Source: Dendrophyllia cribrosa
Lineage: Eukaryota > Cnidaria > Anthozoa > Scleractinia > Dendrophylliidae
Assembly: GCA_024195265.1 (NCBI GenBank)
Contig: JAJLRJ010000001.1
Location: forward strand, 60,444,289-60,508,288
Length of the DNA stretch: 64,000 nucleotides
Reading direction: 5' to 3'
The translations under genes and the position numbers were made by a program. A model generated the notes under the pieces. The model made no database searches, was not told the origin of the DNA, and was given only the letters and a program-made list of their open reading frames with translations. Below are positions 21,536 through 31,984 of this stretch, piece by piece (positions within the stretch are counted from its first letter, which is position 1; every line of letters begins with the position of its first letter).

Positions 21536-21884
21536 GCTTAAATTGTTTCACGTGCGGGCAAAAAGACAGTAAGGCAAGCGTAAACGTAAATTTGACAGCT
21601 ACAATCAGGCTAAAACGATTGCAAAACGTACTTGGACGGTATTTTTTGTTAGATATATATTTGCTTCAGACTATCGGGGTGTGAAGGTCTTTTGTGAACC
21701 TCAGACATTTTTTATCCGGTCATGATCAAGACCAGCAAACAATCGTTGAAAAAAAGGGATTCATTTAAAAGTACATAGCCATAATGACGAAGAAGCAAAA
21801 AAAAAACATAAAAAGTAAAAGTCACTTTGTACAGTGTAATAAACAGCACCACAACAGAATCTACTGCTCAATAAACGACAATAG

Positions 21885-22140
21885 CTTTGATTTGAACGGT
21901 CACACTATTAGGATTTCTTCCACAATTAGGACAGTTGGAACCACCTTGCACAGGATATTAAAAAAAACACCACAGGAAGTACTGTTCAGTAGCTTTGATT
22001 TAAATGGTCACACTTTAGGATTTCTTCCACAATTAGGACAGTTATTGGAACTATCTTGCACAGGAAGTACTGCTCAGTACAACTTTGATTTGAATGGTCA
22101 CACTTTAGGATTTCTTCCACAATTAAGACAGTTAAAGTCA
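21885..22140 (+). repeat. ~95-bp satellite, three units (family shared with 50.2 kb)
   Basis: Units carry AATGGTCACACTTTAGGATT, CCACAATTAGGACAGTT and ACAGGAAGTACTG. The same phrases build the larger array at 50230-51242. It lies between the probable first exon and the B-chain exon of the insulin-like gene. Confidence 0.8.
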
Positions 22141-22159
22141 CATCAGAAAACTCATAGTT

Positions 22160-23140
22160 GAAATCTGCGAGAGAAAAGGTTTAACTTGACCAGTGAGGCA
22201 GGGATGCTTCTCGTGCAAACAGCGGAAGTTATGAAGATTTAGGGTTATAGAAGATGACAAATATTTGTATTGTGGCAAATGACGCTGTCGATCACACGCT
22301 TATGAAAATGTCAGTTTACTTCAGATATTTCTGCCAAATGAGTCAAGCGACCCAATATTAACATCAATATTAACCCTTTTAGTTTCACAATGAAACCCTA
22401 GTCATGCAAAATGTTGCTTTGCCTTTAATTTTTCATGAAACACTCGGGTGTGAGCATTTTAAATAATAGCTCATCAGCTCTTCTGTGCCGGTCCCTTTCT
22501 TTTCTTGGGGAAGAACCATTTTCATATTAATCCGACAACGAGGAATCGTTATTTTGTATTCTCTGCCGCAGTTTCATAAAAGAAAACCGAACTAAGAAAT
22601 TTAATTTCACAAAGTAACTTCTACATGCGATCATGATTACATTTTACACCTTTAAAATAAATAATAAAGCAACCTAGCGACAAAATTCTCATTCAAAGCA
22701 CTTTATCACTGGAATCAGTATCGCATGATATTCGTATTAATCCCGGCCTTGATCCGCTGAAAATGCAGATATCTTCTTCGAAGCTATATGGGCACGCACA
22801 GTATATTACTGGACACTTAGATAACTAAAATAACAACATGAATCAAAATTAATAAGGCTTTTCTAATTGAAGATGAAAGAACAGTATTGCATGAAAGAGA
22901 TATATTCTTACGATTCCACTGATGTTTTCTTGTCAGATATGATAAAATATGTTTGCAGCCTTTTAGTTAAAAAACATCAAGCTTTAGCAATTTTATTCTT
23001 AGATAGGCTCCAGCTTATTGTATTGTGTATTTCTAATGATTTTTAGCTAGACTAAATCCATTAGCGCTACGCTAGAAGAAAGCTTCTTTAGAAGCGAAAA
23101 CAGTTTTTTTACATCTACATAAAATTAAACGAATACTTAC
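22160..23140. other. Probable intron 1 of the insulin-like gene, nothing else seen
   Basis: AT-rich sequence with no gene or clear repeat structure. Confidence 0.4.
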
Positions 23141-23245
23141 TTTCTCGTTTTCGTCTCTATGGGATTTCTTTACGGTTGTAAGACAACTGAAATACAAACG
23201 AAAAAAGGAGCGGACGAGACAACGCAGATCAGCTAAACTCTTGTT
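23141..23245 (-). other. Candidate non-coding first exon of the insulin-like gene
   Basis: A - strand segment ending GAGAAA|GTAAGTATT, a near-perfect donor, starts about 31 bases downstream of a TATA box at an initiator-like TCA (A at 23245). It would splice over 2.7 kb to the acceptor just before the insulin-like ATG. No ATG-led reading frame of note lies in it. A further acceptor-like TGTATTTCAG inside (about 23187-23196) would give a 45-base exon instead. The link to the hormone gene is inference from spacing and strand. Confidence 0.4.
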
Positions 23246-23268
23246 GAGACCCAGAGAGCATAACTTGG

Positions 23269-23276
23269 CTTTTATA
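23269..23276 (-). promoter_or_regulatory. TATA box, candidate promoter of the insulin-like gene
   Basis: TATAAAAG on the - strand (plus-strand CTTTTATA), 31 bases upstream of an initiator-like TCAACA. This is the only strong TATA motif I noticed upstream of the B-chain exon on that strand within 3 kb. Confidence 0.4.
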
Positions 23277-24115
23277 GAGTCAACAAAAGCAAACAAAATA
23301 CACGAAAACATGACACCATAGAACGCTGTAAAGTCGATTTTCTGTGCGGACACTTTTGGCGTGAAATTTGAGTCATAATGTAAGTTATGAGCAAAAGTGG
23401 AGACTGTAAGCTGCAAAATTCACAAATATCGACCTATTTCTCTTCAGCGTCATCGTTTTATAGGTGCCAATAGTTTGCTGCAACTTTTCAAGAGGAAATT
23501 ATCAATTCTCCATCATGGTTGCCATACATTTCTTTCAATATTAGATGAGAGAATTTGAAGAAACATCAACATCATAGCTCTTAGATGATGATTATACTCA
23601 ATTCTCATCACAGCTTTACCTGACAATACAATCATATTGAAAGGAGAAATCAAATATTGATTACTGTTTGGAAATCCAGCGTTGTGCAGGTGGAGGACAG
23701 CAAACATCAAGTCAAACAGTAGATATAATCGTCACATCATGGACATAAAAACCAACAGTCAACTTTTAGAATAACACGCTGTTTAATCAGTGCACCACAG
23801 TTTTGACGTGAACAAATTAAATTTGATTGAAATATTTGGTTAATAGAGGCGTGCGTCCAGTGCAAACAAGTGGTTTGCGAATTTCCTTGAGTCACGTTGT
23901 TGCCATCCGAAAAAAGATGATATTTTTGTATTATTAAAACAATAAATCACACAATAGGAAGATAATTCTGCCGGAAACTAACAACAAAAAAAATACTTAC
24001 TTTTGGAACTCGTGGGTTTTAAACGCCGACTTCGATAAATTCAGATAAAATATCAATCTCAAGGTAATTTATTGTTGTAAATCTCTCAAATTGCGTTTAA
24101 ACAAAAGCAATAAGC

Positions 24116-24331
24116 GTGCTTACAGCAGAAAAAAACGATAAAGGTGAACTTGATAAAATAGAAGTGAGAGTCGACGAGAAGAAAAGCAGGCTAAATGATA
24201 TCCAAAGTAGAACACAAGCGTTAATGACGGAAAATAAAGTTGATTGTAAAACTAGAAGGAGAGTTCAGTTTTCAGTTAAGATTTTTGAAAGATCCGTAAA
24301 CGTTGGACTAACGACAACTGGAGATAAGTAA
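24116..24331 (+). other. Orphan open frame, possible coiled-coil exon
   Basis: After a TGCTTACAG acceptor-like site the frame reads a charged heptad-like helix (GELDKIEVRVDEKKSRLNDI). It is 71 codons at most with no start or partner exons. I cannot name it. Confidence 0.2.
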
Positions 24332-24398
24332 ACTCAGTACCTCGAAATAATACGGGCGGCTCATCCCTTCATATCTTATTAACTGCTAGATGTATATA

Positions 24399-25388
24399 CA
24401 GTGGAACCCCGCCATACGACCACCCCGTTAATACGACCACCCCGTTATTACGACCACTTTTTTGTGGCCCGAACAAAAGCCCACTCGTTTTCTTATCTGA
24501 AAACCCCGTTAATCCGACCACCCCGTTATTACGACCAACGACCACCTTTTGGAGTCCTCAATCGTTATTTTCTTTATAAAATTACCCCGTTAATACGACC
24601 AGTCAAAATGCCTGGTGAGGCTGCTGAACGAAAACGGACACAATCTGATAAACAATAATGCATTAATATTTTATTGCATGGTTTTAGGCAAAGGTGTTAG
24701 TGGTGAGCATGTTCAATTGATACGACATCTGGCAAATTGCAGTGTTCAGTAAAAAGGATGCATGAACAAATACTACAAAAGATCTGAAAGACTTTACTTT
24801 GCAGCATTTCGAGGCTCTCAAAGTTATTTTGTCTTCATGTTTCTGCTGCCTTCCACTGTGGCTTTTCTCTTCAAGTCCATTTCCTGTCAGTCTTTTCTCA
24901 CAGATCGGTTATTTTGGAATGTTTTGCATTTTTTAGAGGCAAAGGGCAATATGAAAAGTTATTGCTAATGTAAAAAGTGATTAAAAAGGTAGGCTAAGCC
25001 AGTCGAAGCTGACAGACTTCTTAAAACCGTTTGAACTTTGTAATAATTGTGAAAGTGTTGTAAGCTACAACATAGAAAACGGCTCTTCGGGACATTTCAC
25101 TAGCAGCCCTTTCCTTTCATTACAAGGAACTGAAAGAAGTCAGTGTTTTTTCTCATTACTCAGTTTCGTTTACTGTTACATTGTTCTGTTGCATTAAATT
25201 GCGGTTGTAAGGTTGTTAATTAACTGCAAAAAGGTTGATTTATAGCGCAATTAAAGGTATACATGTAGTAGAATGTAGTTTGTAGTTTGTTGCACCATAA
25301 TTTGACCCTACCCCGTTAATACGACCACCCCGTTAATACGACCAAATTTCCATGGCCCGAAGGTGGTCGTATTAACGGGGTTCCACTG
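24399..25388 (+). mobile_element. Pogo/Tigger-type DNA element, non-autonomous
   Basis: TA duplication (24397-24398, 25389-25390) and inverted termini CAGTGGAACCCCG ... CGGGGTTCCACTG, the end type known for Tigger/pogo elements. The subterminal motif CCCCGTTAATACGACCA repeats several times at both ends. A short MPGEAAERKRTQ-like start (24608) resembles the N-terminus of jerky/CENP-B-like transposases and stops after 16 codons. The rest of the transposase is missing. Confidence 0.9.
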
Positions 25389-25551
25389 TAATCGAGACTA
25401 CGGTGATAGCAGCCGTGGGAATGAACATATGGAAGAGGAAAGAATTTAATAACAGAATCGATGCTAATATAGCACCTGTTTGATTACTGAGGCTTAAAAC
25501 CACAAATAATTACAAACTGTGACAAAAAAATGTCCAAAAAGGCGCCGTAAA

Positions 25552-25749
25552 GGCTGACTCGTCCCCAGTCGTCTCTCGATTAACGAAAGGAGCGCGAGGT
25601 GTGATGGGAAGGAGGAAAGAGGGGAGGCTTTCCCTTTCCTTTACCTCCTTCCCATCGCCCCCTTCGGTCGCGCTTTTCTCGTTCCGCGTCTATCCCCCAC
25701 GCGCGTCTCCCGCGTCTTGCCTAGAAAGACGACTGGGGACGAGTCAGCC
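25552..25749. mobile_element. 198-bp inverted-repeat element
   Basis: The ends GGCTGACTCGTCCCCAGTCG and CGACTGGGGACGAGTCAGCC are perfect inverted copies. GTAAA flanks both (25547-25551, 25750-25754). Because GCC and GG recur at the edges, the duplication could be 5 to 10 bp. Confidence 0.85.
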
Positions 25750-25754
25750 GTAAA

Positions 25755-27060
25755 GGCACAAACTGCAGGTGGGAGGTCCTTTATCGTTTGGTGACGATGT
25801 TGCCTTTCCAAAACCCTAGCTGGTATTTTTCTCACTCTTAAACGACAAACTTTGTTACTTCTAATACAGTCTAGTCCGTAAATGTAAGCTAATTTGTAAC
25901 AATAAGAAAGTTCCGCAAGGTGTCGTGGGGTAGGGTTATAAATTGTATGAAGGTCTAGGTCGAATCAAAGTGCTCCCTAGGCTATCTCGTGTGACAGCAT
26001 TCTTAACTACACGAGTTACCACAGCTTGCGATCATATGCCAGAAAAAAAAATTGATTGGCCGAAAGAAGACATATCAATTATAAAATTGCACTTGAGTGC
26101 CAGTCACCCAAAGATTACTGTGGGAAACCTGGCGTGACATTGTGAAGGCTGTCACGCCGTAAGCTTACAAGAACGCGAGTTGTACTTATTTGTTTTGGTT
26201 TTATATGAATTGAATAGTTACTATGTTGGTCGTACATATTTCTGATCCGTAGATTGATTTGTTTGATTTTAGGAACATTGTATTGCGGTTAGGGACAAAT
26301 AGTTGGGAAGTGATCTAGTTAGTATTGTGGAGAACATTCTAGAACTTCCCAGAGACCGCTAAAAATAGTATAATGTCACATTTTAAATCGCCTAGTCAGT
26401 ACTTTTCCGGTGCACGTGTAAGTAAATAGAAAGCCAACACGTAATCGTTTGTAACGCGACAGAGAATTGAGTAATACAATTTGGTTTTAACTGCGAGTGT
26501 TCAGTGTCTCTGAGAATTTCGACAAGGCCAACTTGGAACATTTTCCACATTACCGAGGATCATCAAAATCTGCCGAAGGTCACTCAAGGATGATACATAT
26601 TCATGAAAACGCTTCAGGTTGTATATTGACATCAGTGCAGGAAGAAATATGGAACCTGATTAATAACCCGCGAATGCATCTGATATAGGCATGCAATTTG
26701 TTGTTTCATCGTTCTTAATTTTCACGTATAATTTTCTCACTATTCACTTTGTTGTTCATGCACCCTATAATTTCCGTGCACCGTGCGTCGGGAAAGAAAG
26801 AAAACAGTAAAGATAAAATATGCAATTTTGCACTGTTAACTTCTCAAAATGTTTGGGTATAAATAAGAAACCAATTCAAACAAAACAAGAAAAGAAAAGA
26901 AAAACAGGAAGAAATGAACCACTTGCGCATGCAATATTGCGGTAAAATTTTCTTGACGTGAATTTTAGGAGCAACATGCAAGAAATGCAAGTAAAACGCG
27001 CGCAAAATATTTCTCGCCGATGGTTTTTATCCCGAAGGTTGTTTACCCGAGTCTTCTTAG
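25755..27060. other. Intergenic, no gene seen
   Basis: Two short open frames (25943-26137, 26497-26688) lack domains and consistent splice sites. CGTGACATTGTGAAGGCTGTCACG at 26133-26156 is a short palindrome. Confidence 0.45.
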
Positions 27061-27066
27061 TGGTGG

Positions 27067-27189
27067 CCTGCAAAACAGGCGCTTTTTGGGGGCGCTTAAA
27101 CGGGTTTTGGGGCCCGAGCGCGGAGCGCTAGACACGCGAGGGGAGGGAAACGAAAAAAAATAGCACCCCAAAAGCGCCTGTTCTACAGA
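27067..27189. mobile_element. Short inverted-repeat element
   Basis: CCTGCAAAACAGGCGCTTTT at the left and AAAAGCGCCTGTTCTACAG at the right are inverted. The interior has GGCGCTT and GCGCTAGACACGCG. The target duplication is unclear. A C17 run follows at 27251-27267. Confidence 0.6.
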
Positions 27190-27414
27190 CTATCTTGTTT
27201 CCGAATGTCATGCGTGAACCGTGACCAGTTGAGCCTGCTTGTCATGCACTCTCCCCCCCCCCCCCCCACTGAGTGGATTTTGTCACGGTCAGGTGCACAA
27301 GTGCGAATCGTCCAACGAGAAGAGAGAGTGGTGAGCCGGAATTAGCATATTTGAAATTTAGTTTTATCGACTGAGTCGATAAGGTAAATTGACCACCGTA
27401 AAAAGATTCAAATA

Positions 27415-27446
27415 GCTGACGTTTCGAGCGCTAGCCCTTCGTCGGA
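27415..27446 (-). ncRNA. Hammerhead-like motif in the left Penelope end
   Basis: On the - strand: CCGACGA, a GGGC/GCTC stem closing TAGC, then CGAAACGTC. Hammerhead ribozymes are known in the terminal repeats of Penelope-like elements, with core CUGANGA...GAAA. Here the second core position is C where U is expected, in both copies, so activity is doubtful. Confidence 0.45.
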
Positions 27447-27478
27447 GCGAATCAAGGAATTGTGGGTAGTGTGTGGTT

Positions 27479-29750
27479 TTATATAGTAAGCGGTGGAGCT
27501 ACGCTATTGGTGGAAATTTGGTGACGTGAAAAACAAATGTTAATTAGTTGAATGAAAAGCGTTCTTTGATTCCGTGGAGTTTGAGAGTGCCGATTTGAAA
27601 GATGATGGTTTTGTTCTAAGTTTTTACGGCTTTCTGTTTTACCCTGGCGTAGGGAAAGGCCGCAGATTGTCATGTGTTGTTTAGAATGGTCAGTAAGATT
27701 GAAATGACGCGCGACTGGTTTGGATGCGCCTTTGTCATTTTTTTCAACGTCTCGGAGATGTTCACGAAAATGGTCGCCCAGTCTTCTCCCTGTTTCGCCA
27801 ATGTATATGTTGTGGTTCAAATTTTTCTTTGGTTTAAAAATTTTCAAACCAGTTTATTTTTTATTTTTCTTTGTCTCAGATTCATTATCATATTTTGAGA
27901 CAAAGGAAAACAAAAATCAAACTGGTTTTGAAAATTTTCAAACCAAAGAAAAATTTGAACCAAAACATATATTTTTTTGCAAAAAGTGCATGTTATGCAG
28001 TAGATAACATTTGCGGAGGTGCATGTGAAACGATCAGAGATTTTAATAGATCGTTTGGGTCGCATTATTTTGTCCGCGTTGTGAATGAAAGGACAAGTGT
28101 TACATCGTGTGCGTGTGCATTTAAAAGTTCCCGGTTCATCGTCAGATTTCAGTGCGCTCGTAACTAGAAAGTTGCGTATGTTTTTGTCACGTTTGAATGA
28201 AATTAGTGGGGGTTGTGAAAAAATTCTGCCAGTTTCGGGGTCGTTTTGGAGTGATTTGAATTTTTTAAAATGATGCTTTTGACTGTGTTGTTGTGTGGGT
28301 GGAAAGTGAGGGTAAATGGAATTCTCTCGTTCTCTTCCTTCTGTGACGTTTGTAGTGCTGATTGTCTGTCGATCTGTTGTGCACGTTGTTGGCCCGTATT
28401 AACAACAGAGTCAGCAGGGTACCCACGTTTCTTAAAAAAACTGGCACATTTCTTCTGATTTGTTGGAAAAGTCAGAGTCATCACTACATAGACGTCGAAG
28501 TCTGAGAAATTGAGCATACGGAATGGCGTTTTTAACGTGCGATGGATGTGAGGATTAATGTAACAGATAACTGTGGGAATCTGTAGGTTTGTAGTGCACA
28601 CTTGTGGATAAACTGTTGCCGTTGATTGAAATATTGATGTCAGGAAAAGCGACTGAGGTTTCGGAAATTTCCCAGTTTTTTTTTAGAGCTGGATGAAATG
28701 TATTGACAGAAGTTATGAATTGATTAAGATTCTCTTTACTGGAAGAGGTAGCGCCAATGCAATCATCGATGTAGCGGCCGAAGAGTTCGGGTTTGGTTCC
28801 GTGGTAGTTATTGAAAAATTTGTTTTCGACATAGCCTACAAAAAGGTTAGCGTAGCTTGATCCCATTTTGGTGCCCATGGCGACTCCATTTACTTGTTTG
28901 TAGTAGTTTTGGGAAAATGAAAAACAGTTAAGTGTCAAAACTAATTCGGCTAAGCGGAGCAGTGTTTCTGAGCTTGGGTTTTGAATGGAGCGCTGGTCGA
29001 AAAAATATTTTACTGCTTGAAGTCCTTCGTCATTGGGGATGACAGTATATAAAGAGGTAATGTCCATAGTGAAAATTAATTTGTTTTCGCTGGGAAAACT
29101 GAAATCACCGAAAATTTCGAGTGCGTGATTGGTGTCCTTAATGTACGAGGGTAGTGATTTAACAATGGGGGCCATCATTATGTCTAAATAGCTAGAAATT
29201 AGTTCGGTAGGACAGCTACAAGCGGCTCGGATTGTTTGGTTTATGGATTTTCGGTTTGAAATAAACGCGCGAGGTTCTAGGAGTAGTGATGATGAGATTG
29301 TTGGCGGTAACTGGTAATTGCTGTTTAGTAATGAGGTCTTGAATTGTTTCTTTGACAATTTTTTGGTTGGTAGAAGTGAGATCTTTATCAACTTTGGCAT
29401 GGAAAGCGGTGTCAGAAAGCTGCCGAAAAACCTCTCGTCGGTAAAGGTCGGTCCGCCAAACAACTACCGCGCCGCCTTTGTCGGCCGCTTTGATAACAAT
29501 GTCTCGTCGTTTGCTAAGACTTTTGAGCACTGTCCACTCTCCTGTTGAAAGGTTGGAAATTTTGGTGTGGCGGTTGAATTTAAGTTTTTGGACATCGTGA
29601 CGACATTTTTTGACGGAAAAATCTAAAGAAGAAAACTGGCCCTCTGGGGGAGTCCATTTTGATTTGCGAACGTTGAGTGTTTCAAAGACATCTTTTTCCG
29701 AGATGTTAGAATTGTCTTCTTTGTCAGGGAAAAAAGCTCTTAATTGCACG
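27479..29750 (-). pseudogene. Penelope-like RT/GIY-YIG polyprotein, disrupted
   Basis: Reading the - strand: an N-terminal segment with VFETLNVRKSKWTPPEG and DIVIKAADKGGAVVVW (about 29750-29220), then RT motif A FTMDITSLYT, motif B GVAMGTKMGSSYAN and motif C YIDD (28780 region), a linker, and a GIY-YIG endonuclease (IYIGETGRRLGDHFREH, 27750-27810). Breaks: a small deletion and frameshift near 29220 between PKIHKPNNP and ACSCPTEL; frame changes near 28500 and 27620; and a 160-bp foldback element inside the GIY-YIG coding region (27808-27967). The domain order is the standard one for endonuclease-bearing Penelope-like elements. Confidence 0.88.
27808..27967. mobile_element. 160-bp foldback element inside the GIY-YIG sequence
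   Basis: The arms TGGTTCAAATTTTTCTTTGG and CCAAAGAAAAATTTGAACCA are inverted, with AAATTTTCAAACC repeated inside. TATA flanks both sides (27804-27807, 27968-27971). The uninterrupted + strand copy at 30150-30163 shows the empty site. A related foldback lies at 37575-37690. Confidence 0.8.
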
Positions 29751-30475
29751 CGGAAATCAGCACTACAAACGTCACAGAAGGAAGAGAACGAGAGAATTCC
29801 ATTCACCCTCACTTTCCACCCACACAACAACACAGTCAAAAGCACCATTTTAAAAAGTTTCAAATTACTCCAAAACGACCCCGAAACTAGCAGAATTTTT
29901 TCACAACCCCCACTAATTTCATTCAAATGTGACAAAAACATAGGTAACTTTATAGTTACGAGCGCACTGAAACCAGAAGATGAACCGGGAACTTTTAAAT
30001 GCACAAGCACACGATGTAATATTTGTCCTTTCATTCACAACGCGGACAAAATGACGGGACCCAAACGATCTATTAAAATCACTGATCATTTCACATGCAC
30101 CTCCGAAAAAGTTATCTACTGCATAGCATGTACTTTTTGCAAAAAGATATACATTGGCGAAACAGGGAGGAGACTGGGCGACCGTTTTCGTGAACATCTC
30201 CGAGACGTTGAAAAAATGACAAAGACGCATCCAAACCAGTCGCGCGTTATTTCAATCTTACTAACCATTCTAAACAACACATGACAATCTGTGGCCTTTC
30301 CCTACACCAGGGTAACACAGAAAGCCGTAAAAACTTAGAAAAAAAAAATCATCTTTCAAATCGGCACTCTCAAACTCCACGGAATCAACGAACGCTTTTC
30401 ATTCAACTAATTTACATTTGTTTTTCACGTCACCAAATTTCCACCAATAGCGTAGCTCCACTGCTTACTATATAA
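29751..30475 (+). pseudogene. Penelope-like fragment: linker and GIY-YIG endonuclease
   Basis: It starts abruptly at SALQTSQKEENERIPF, next to the 5' end of the opposite copy. It runs through a Cys-rich linker (CTSTRCNICPF, CIACTFCKK) into IYIGETGRRLGDRFREHL, then a frameshift near 30215 displaces the tail (MTICGLSLHQG in another frame). There is no RT domain. It differs from the - strand copy at scattered positions, so the two are not a simple recent duplication. Confidence 0.85.
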
Positions 30476-30508
30476 AACCACACACTACCCACAATTCCTT
30501 GATTCGTT

Positions 30509-30538
30509 CCGACGAAGGGCGAGCGCTCGAAACGTCAG
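30509..30538 (+). ncRNA. Hammerhead-like motif in the right Penelope end
   Basis: CCGACGAA, stem GGGC/GCTC with loop GAGC, then CGAAACGTC: the same layout as the left end. Both share the C at the position where hammerheads need U. Confidence 0.45.
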
Positions 30539-30973
30539 CTACTTGAATCTTTTTACGGTGGTCAATTTACCTTATCTTAAGGTAAGTTCTCGTGCTCCCC
30601 CCCTTCCTACCGACGCAGCATCACAGTTTCTCTAGAAACTAACCCCATTCATTAGCATATTTGAGTTTGACGGATGGGCTGCGTTAGGTGACATTGGCAA
30701 GGAGACCAGGGTGAGAAGGAAGGAATTTTTTTTTATTTTCATATGCATATGCGCTGAAGGTGAATTCTATTTTGAAAGAATTGTGGGTTTAAACGGTAAA
30801 GTTTTAAAATTACGGCTCATTAAATGGACACGCGCGCGTGACTAATTCGCGCATTTCACTTTCCAGAAAATATATGCTAGCAGAAAGAAAAGTTAAAGCC
30901 GAAATGTACTATCAGTTAGGCAATAACAAACTACCGATATTTTGATATTATTTTATTAATTTTCTGTCGCTCT

Positions 30974-31534
30974 TTAAAGTGCCCCTGTGATCAAATTTTT
31001 GATTTTCATTTTTTTACATTTTCGTGTACAATTAGACTTTCTTACTCATCTTGCCAAATTTCATTCCATGACGAACATCAGAAGTCATTTTATTTTAACA
31101 TTTATTTCCGAGAATTTACGGCCGCCATTAATCAACCTGTTCCAAGGCTTGGTTGCGAATGGGAGAAAGTGACGTCAAAGACTCAAACATACCTCACGGG
31201 TTGAAATTATAATAACAATCAGCATAGAAATTTGCACGAAGAATTAGTCCAAAGTTTTTGTTGCTTTTCGCGTGATTTTCAATACTTATTGTTATTATAA
31301 TTTCAACCCGTGAGGTATGTTTGAGCCTTTGACGTCACTTTCTCCCATTCGCAACCAAGCCTTGGAACAAGGTAGAGTAATGGCGGCCGTAAATTCTCGG
31401 AAATAAATGTTAAAATAAAACGACTTCTGATGTTCGTAATGAATTGAAATTTGGCAAGATGAGTAAGAAAGTCTAATTGTACACGAAAATGTAAAAAAAT
31501 CAAAATAAAAAATTTGACCACAGGGGCACTTTAA
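30974..31534. mobile_element. 561-bp foldback element with ~250-bp arms
   Basis: The left arm (TTAAAGTGCCCCTGTG onward, to about 31220) and the right arm (from about 31287) are inverted copies over some 250 bp, including TGACGTCA and TTTCAACCCGTGAGGTATGT. The loop is about 70 bp. TTAA is found at both ends (30974-30977, 31531-31534), so a TTAA or TA target is possible. The short open frames inside are inverted mirror images and not genes. Confidence 0.88.
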
Positions 31535-31856
31535 GCTTCGGCTACTTGTGTTTAAACGTGCACCATTATTACGCGTCAAAGAATTAGAAACCATTGTTAG
31601 CAAACATGATAAATACCAAGACATCTAAATTTTGTTTTTTTGTCCTTGTCTTCAGCTTTCCAGCCCAATCCCTAGGCGTTATCCTTAGGCGATCCTTGGA
31701 AGGAGTGTCATATCGTCGGCAGCGCGTCGAGAATTCAAGAAAATGAAAGCTTTTTAATTGATTGGTCACTCAGTTGGGGGAGTGACATACGAAATTATAT
31801 ACGCCTCTCACTTATCACTCCATGCCATTACGAAACCGATCATTATTCGAAAATTT

Positions 31857-31972
31857 TGTTTTATCATCTTAGTTGATAAGGTAAAATGGTCACCGTGAAG
31901 AGTGAATCTCTTTACGGTGACCAATTTACCATTTCAACTCAGTTCACTCCCCCACCGATACTGGAGCACAGT
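31857..31972. mobile_element. Penelope end remnant
   Basis: GTTGATAAGGTAAAATGGTCACCGT followed shortly by its inverse (ACGGTGACCAATTTACC) and a CTCCCCCACCGATACTGGAGCA tail, resembling the termini of 27355-30650. No coding part remains. Confidence 0.55.
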
Positions 31973-31984
31973 TTCTTGAATTGA

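Larger units (their letters stand above)
27355..30650. mobile_element. Composite Penelope-like retroelement: two copies head to head in one insertion
   Basis: A perfect 14-bp direct repeat ATTAGCATATTTGA brackets the unit (27341-27354, 30651-30664). From about 29750 leftward lies a - strand copy with reverse transcriptase and GIY-YIG domains. From about 29751 rightward lies a + strand copy, 5'-truncated and keeping only the linker and GIY-YIG. Both end in the same terminal sequence (TACGGTGGTCAATTTACCTTAT type), so the outer ends are inverted copies. Inverted, 5'-truncated partner copies are known for Penelope elements. One duplication around both argues for one insertion event. Confidence 0.9.

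Noticed and set aside
23072..23416. 114-codon - strand open frame
   Set aside because: It overlaps a TATA box, initiator and splice donor that make better sense as promoter and non-coding exon; no domain is seen.
29216..30034. 272-codon - strand open frame as one protein
   Set aside because: It crosses the head-to-head junction near 29750: the first third is the antisense of the + strand Penelope copy.
30987..31624. Several similar ~60-110 codon frames
   Set aside because: They are mirror images in the arms of the foldback element.
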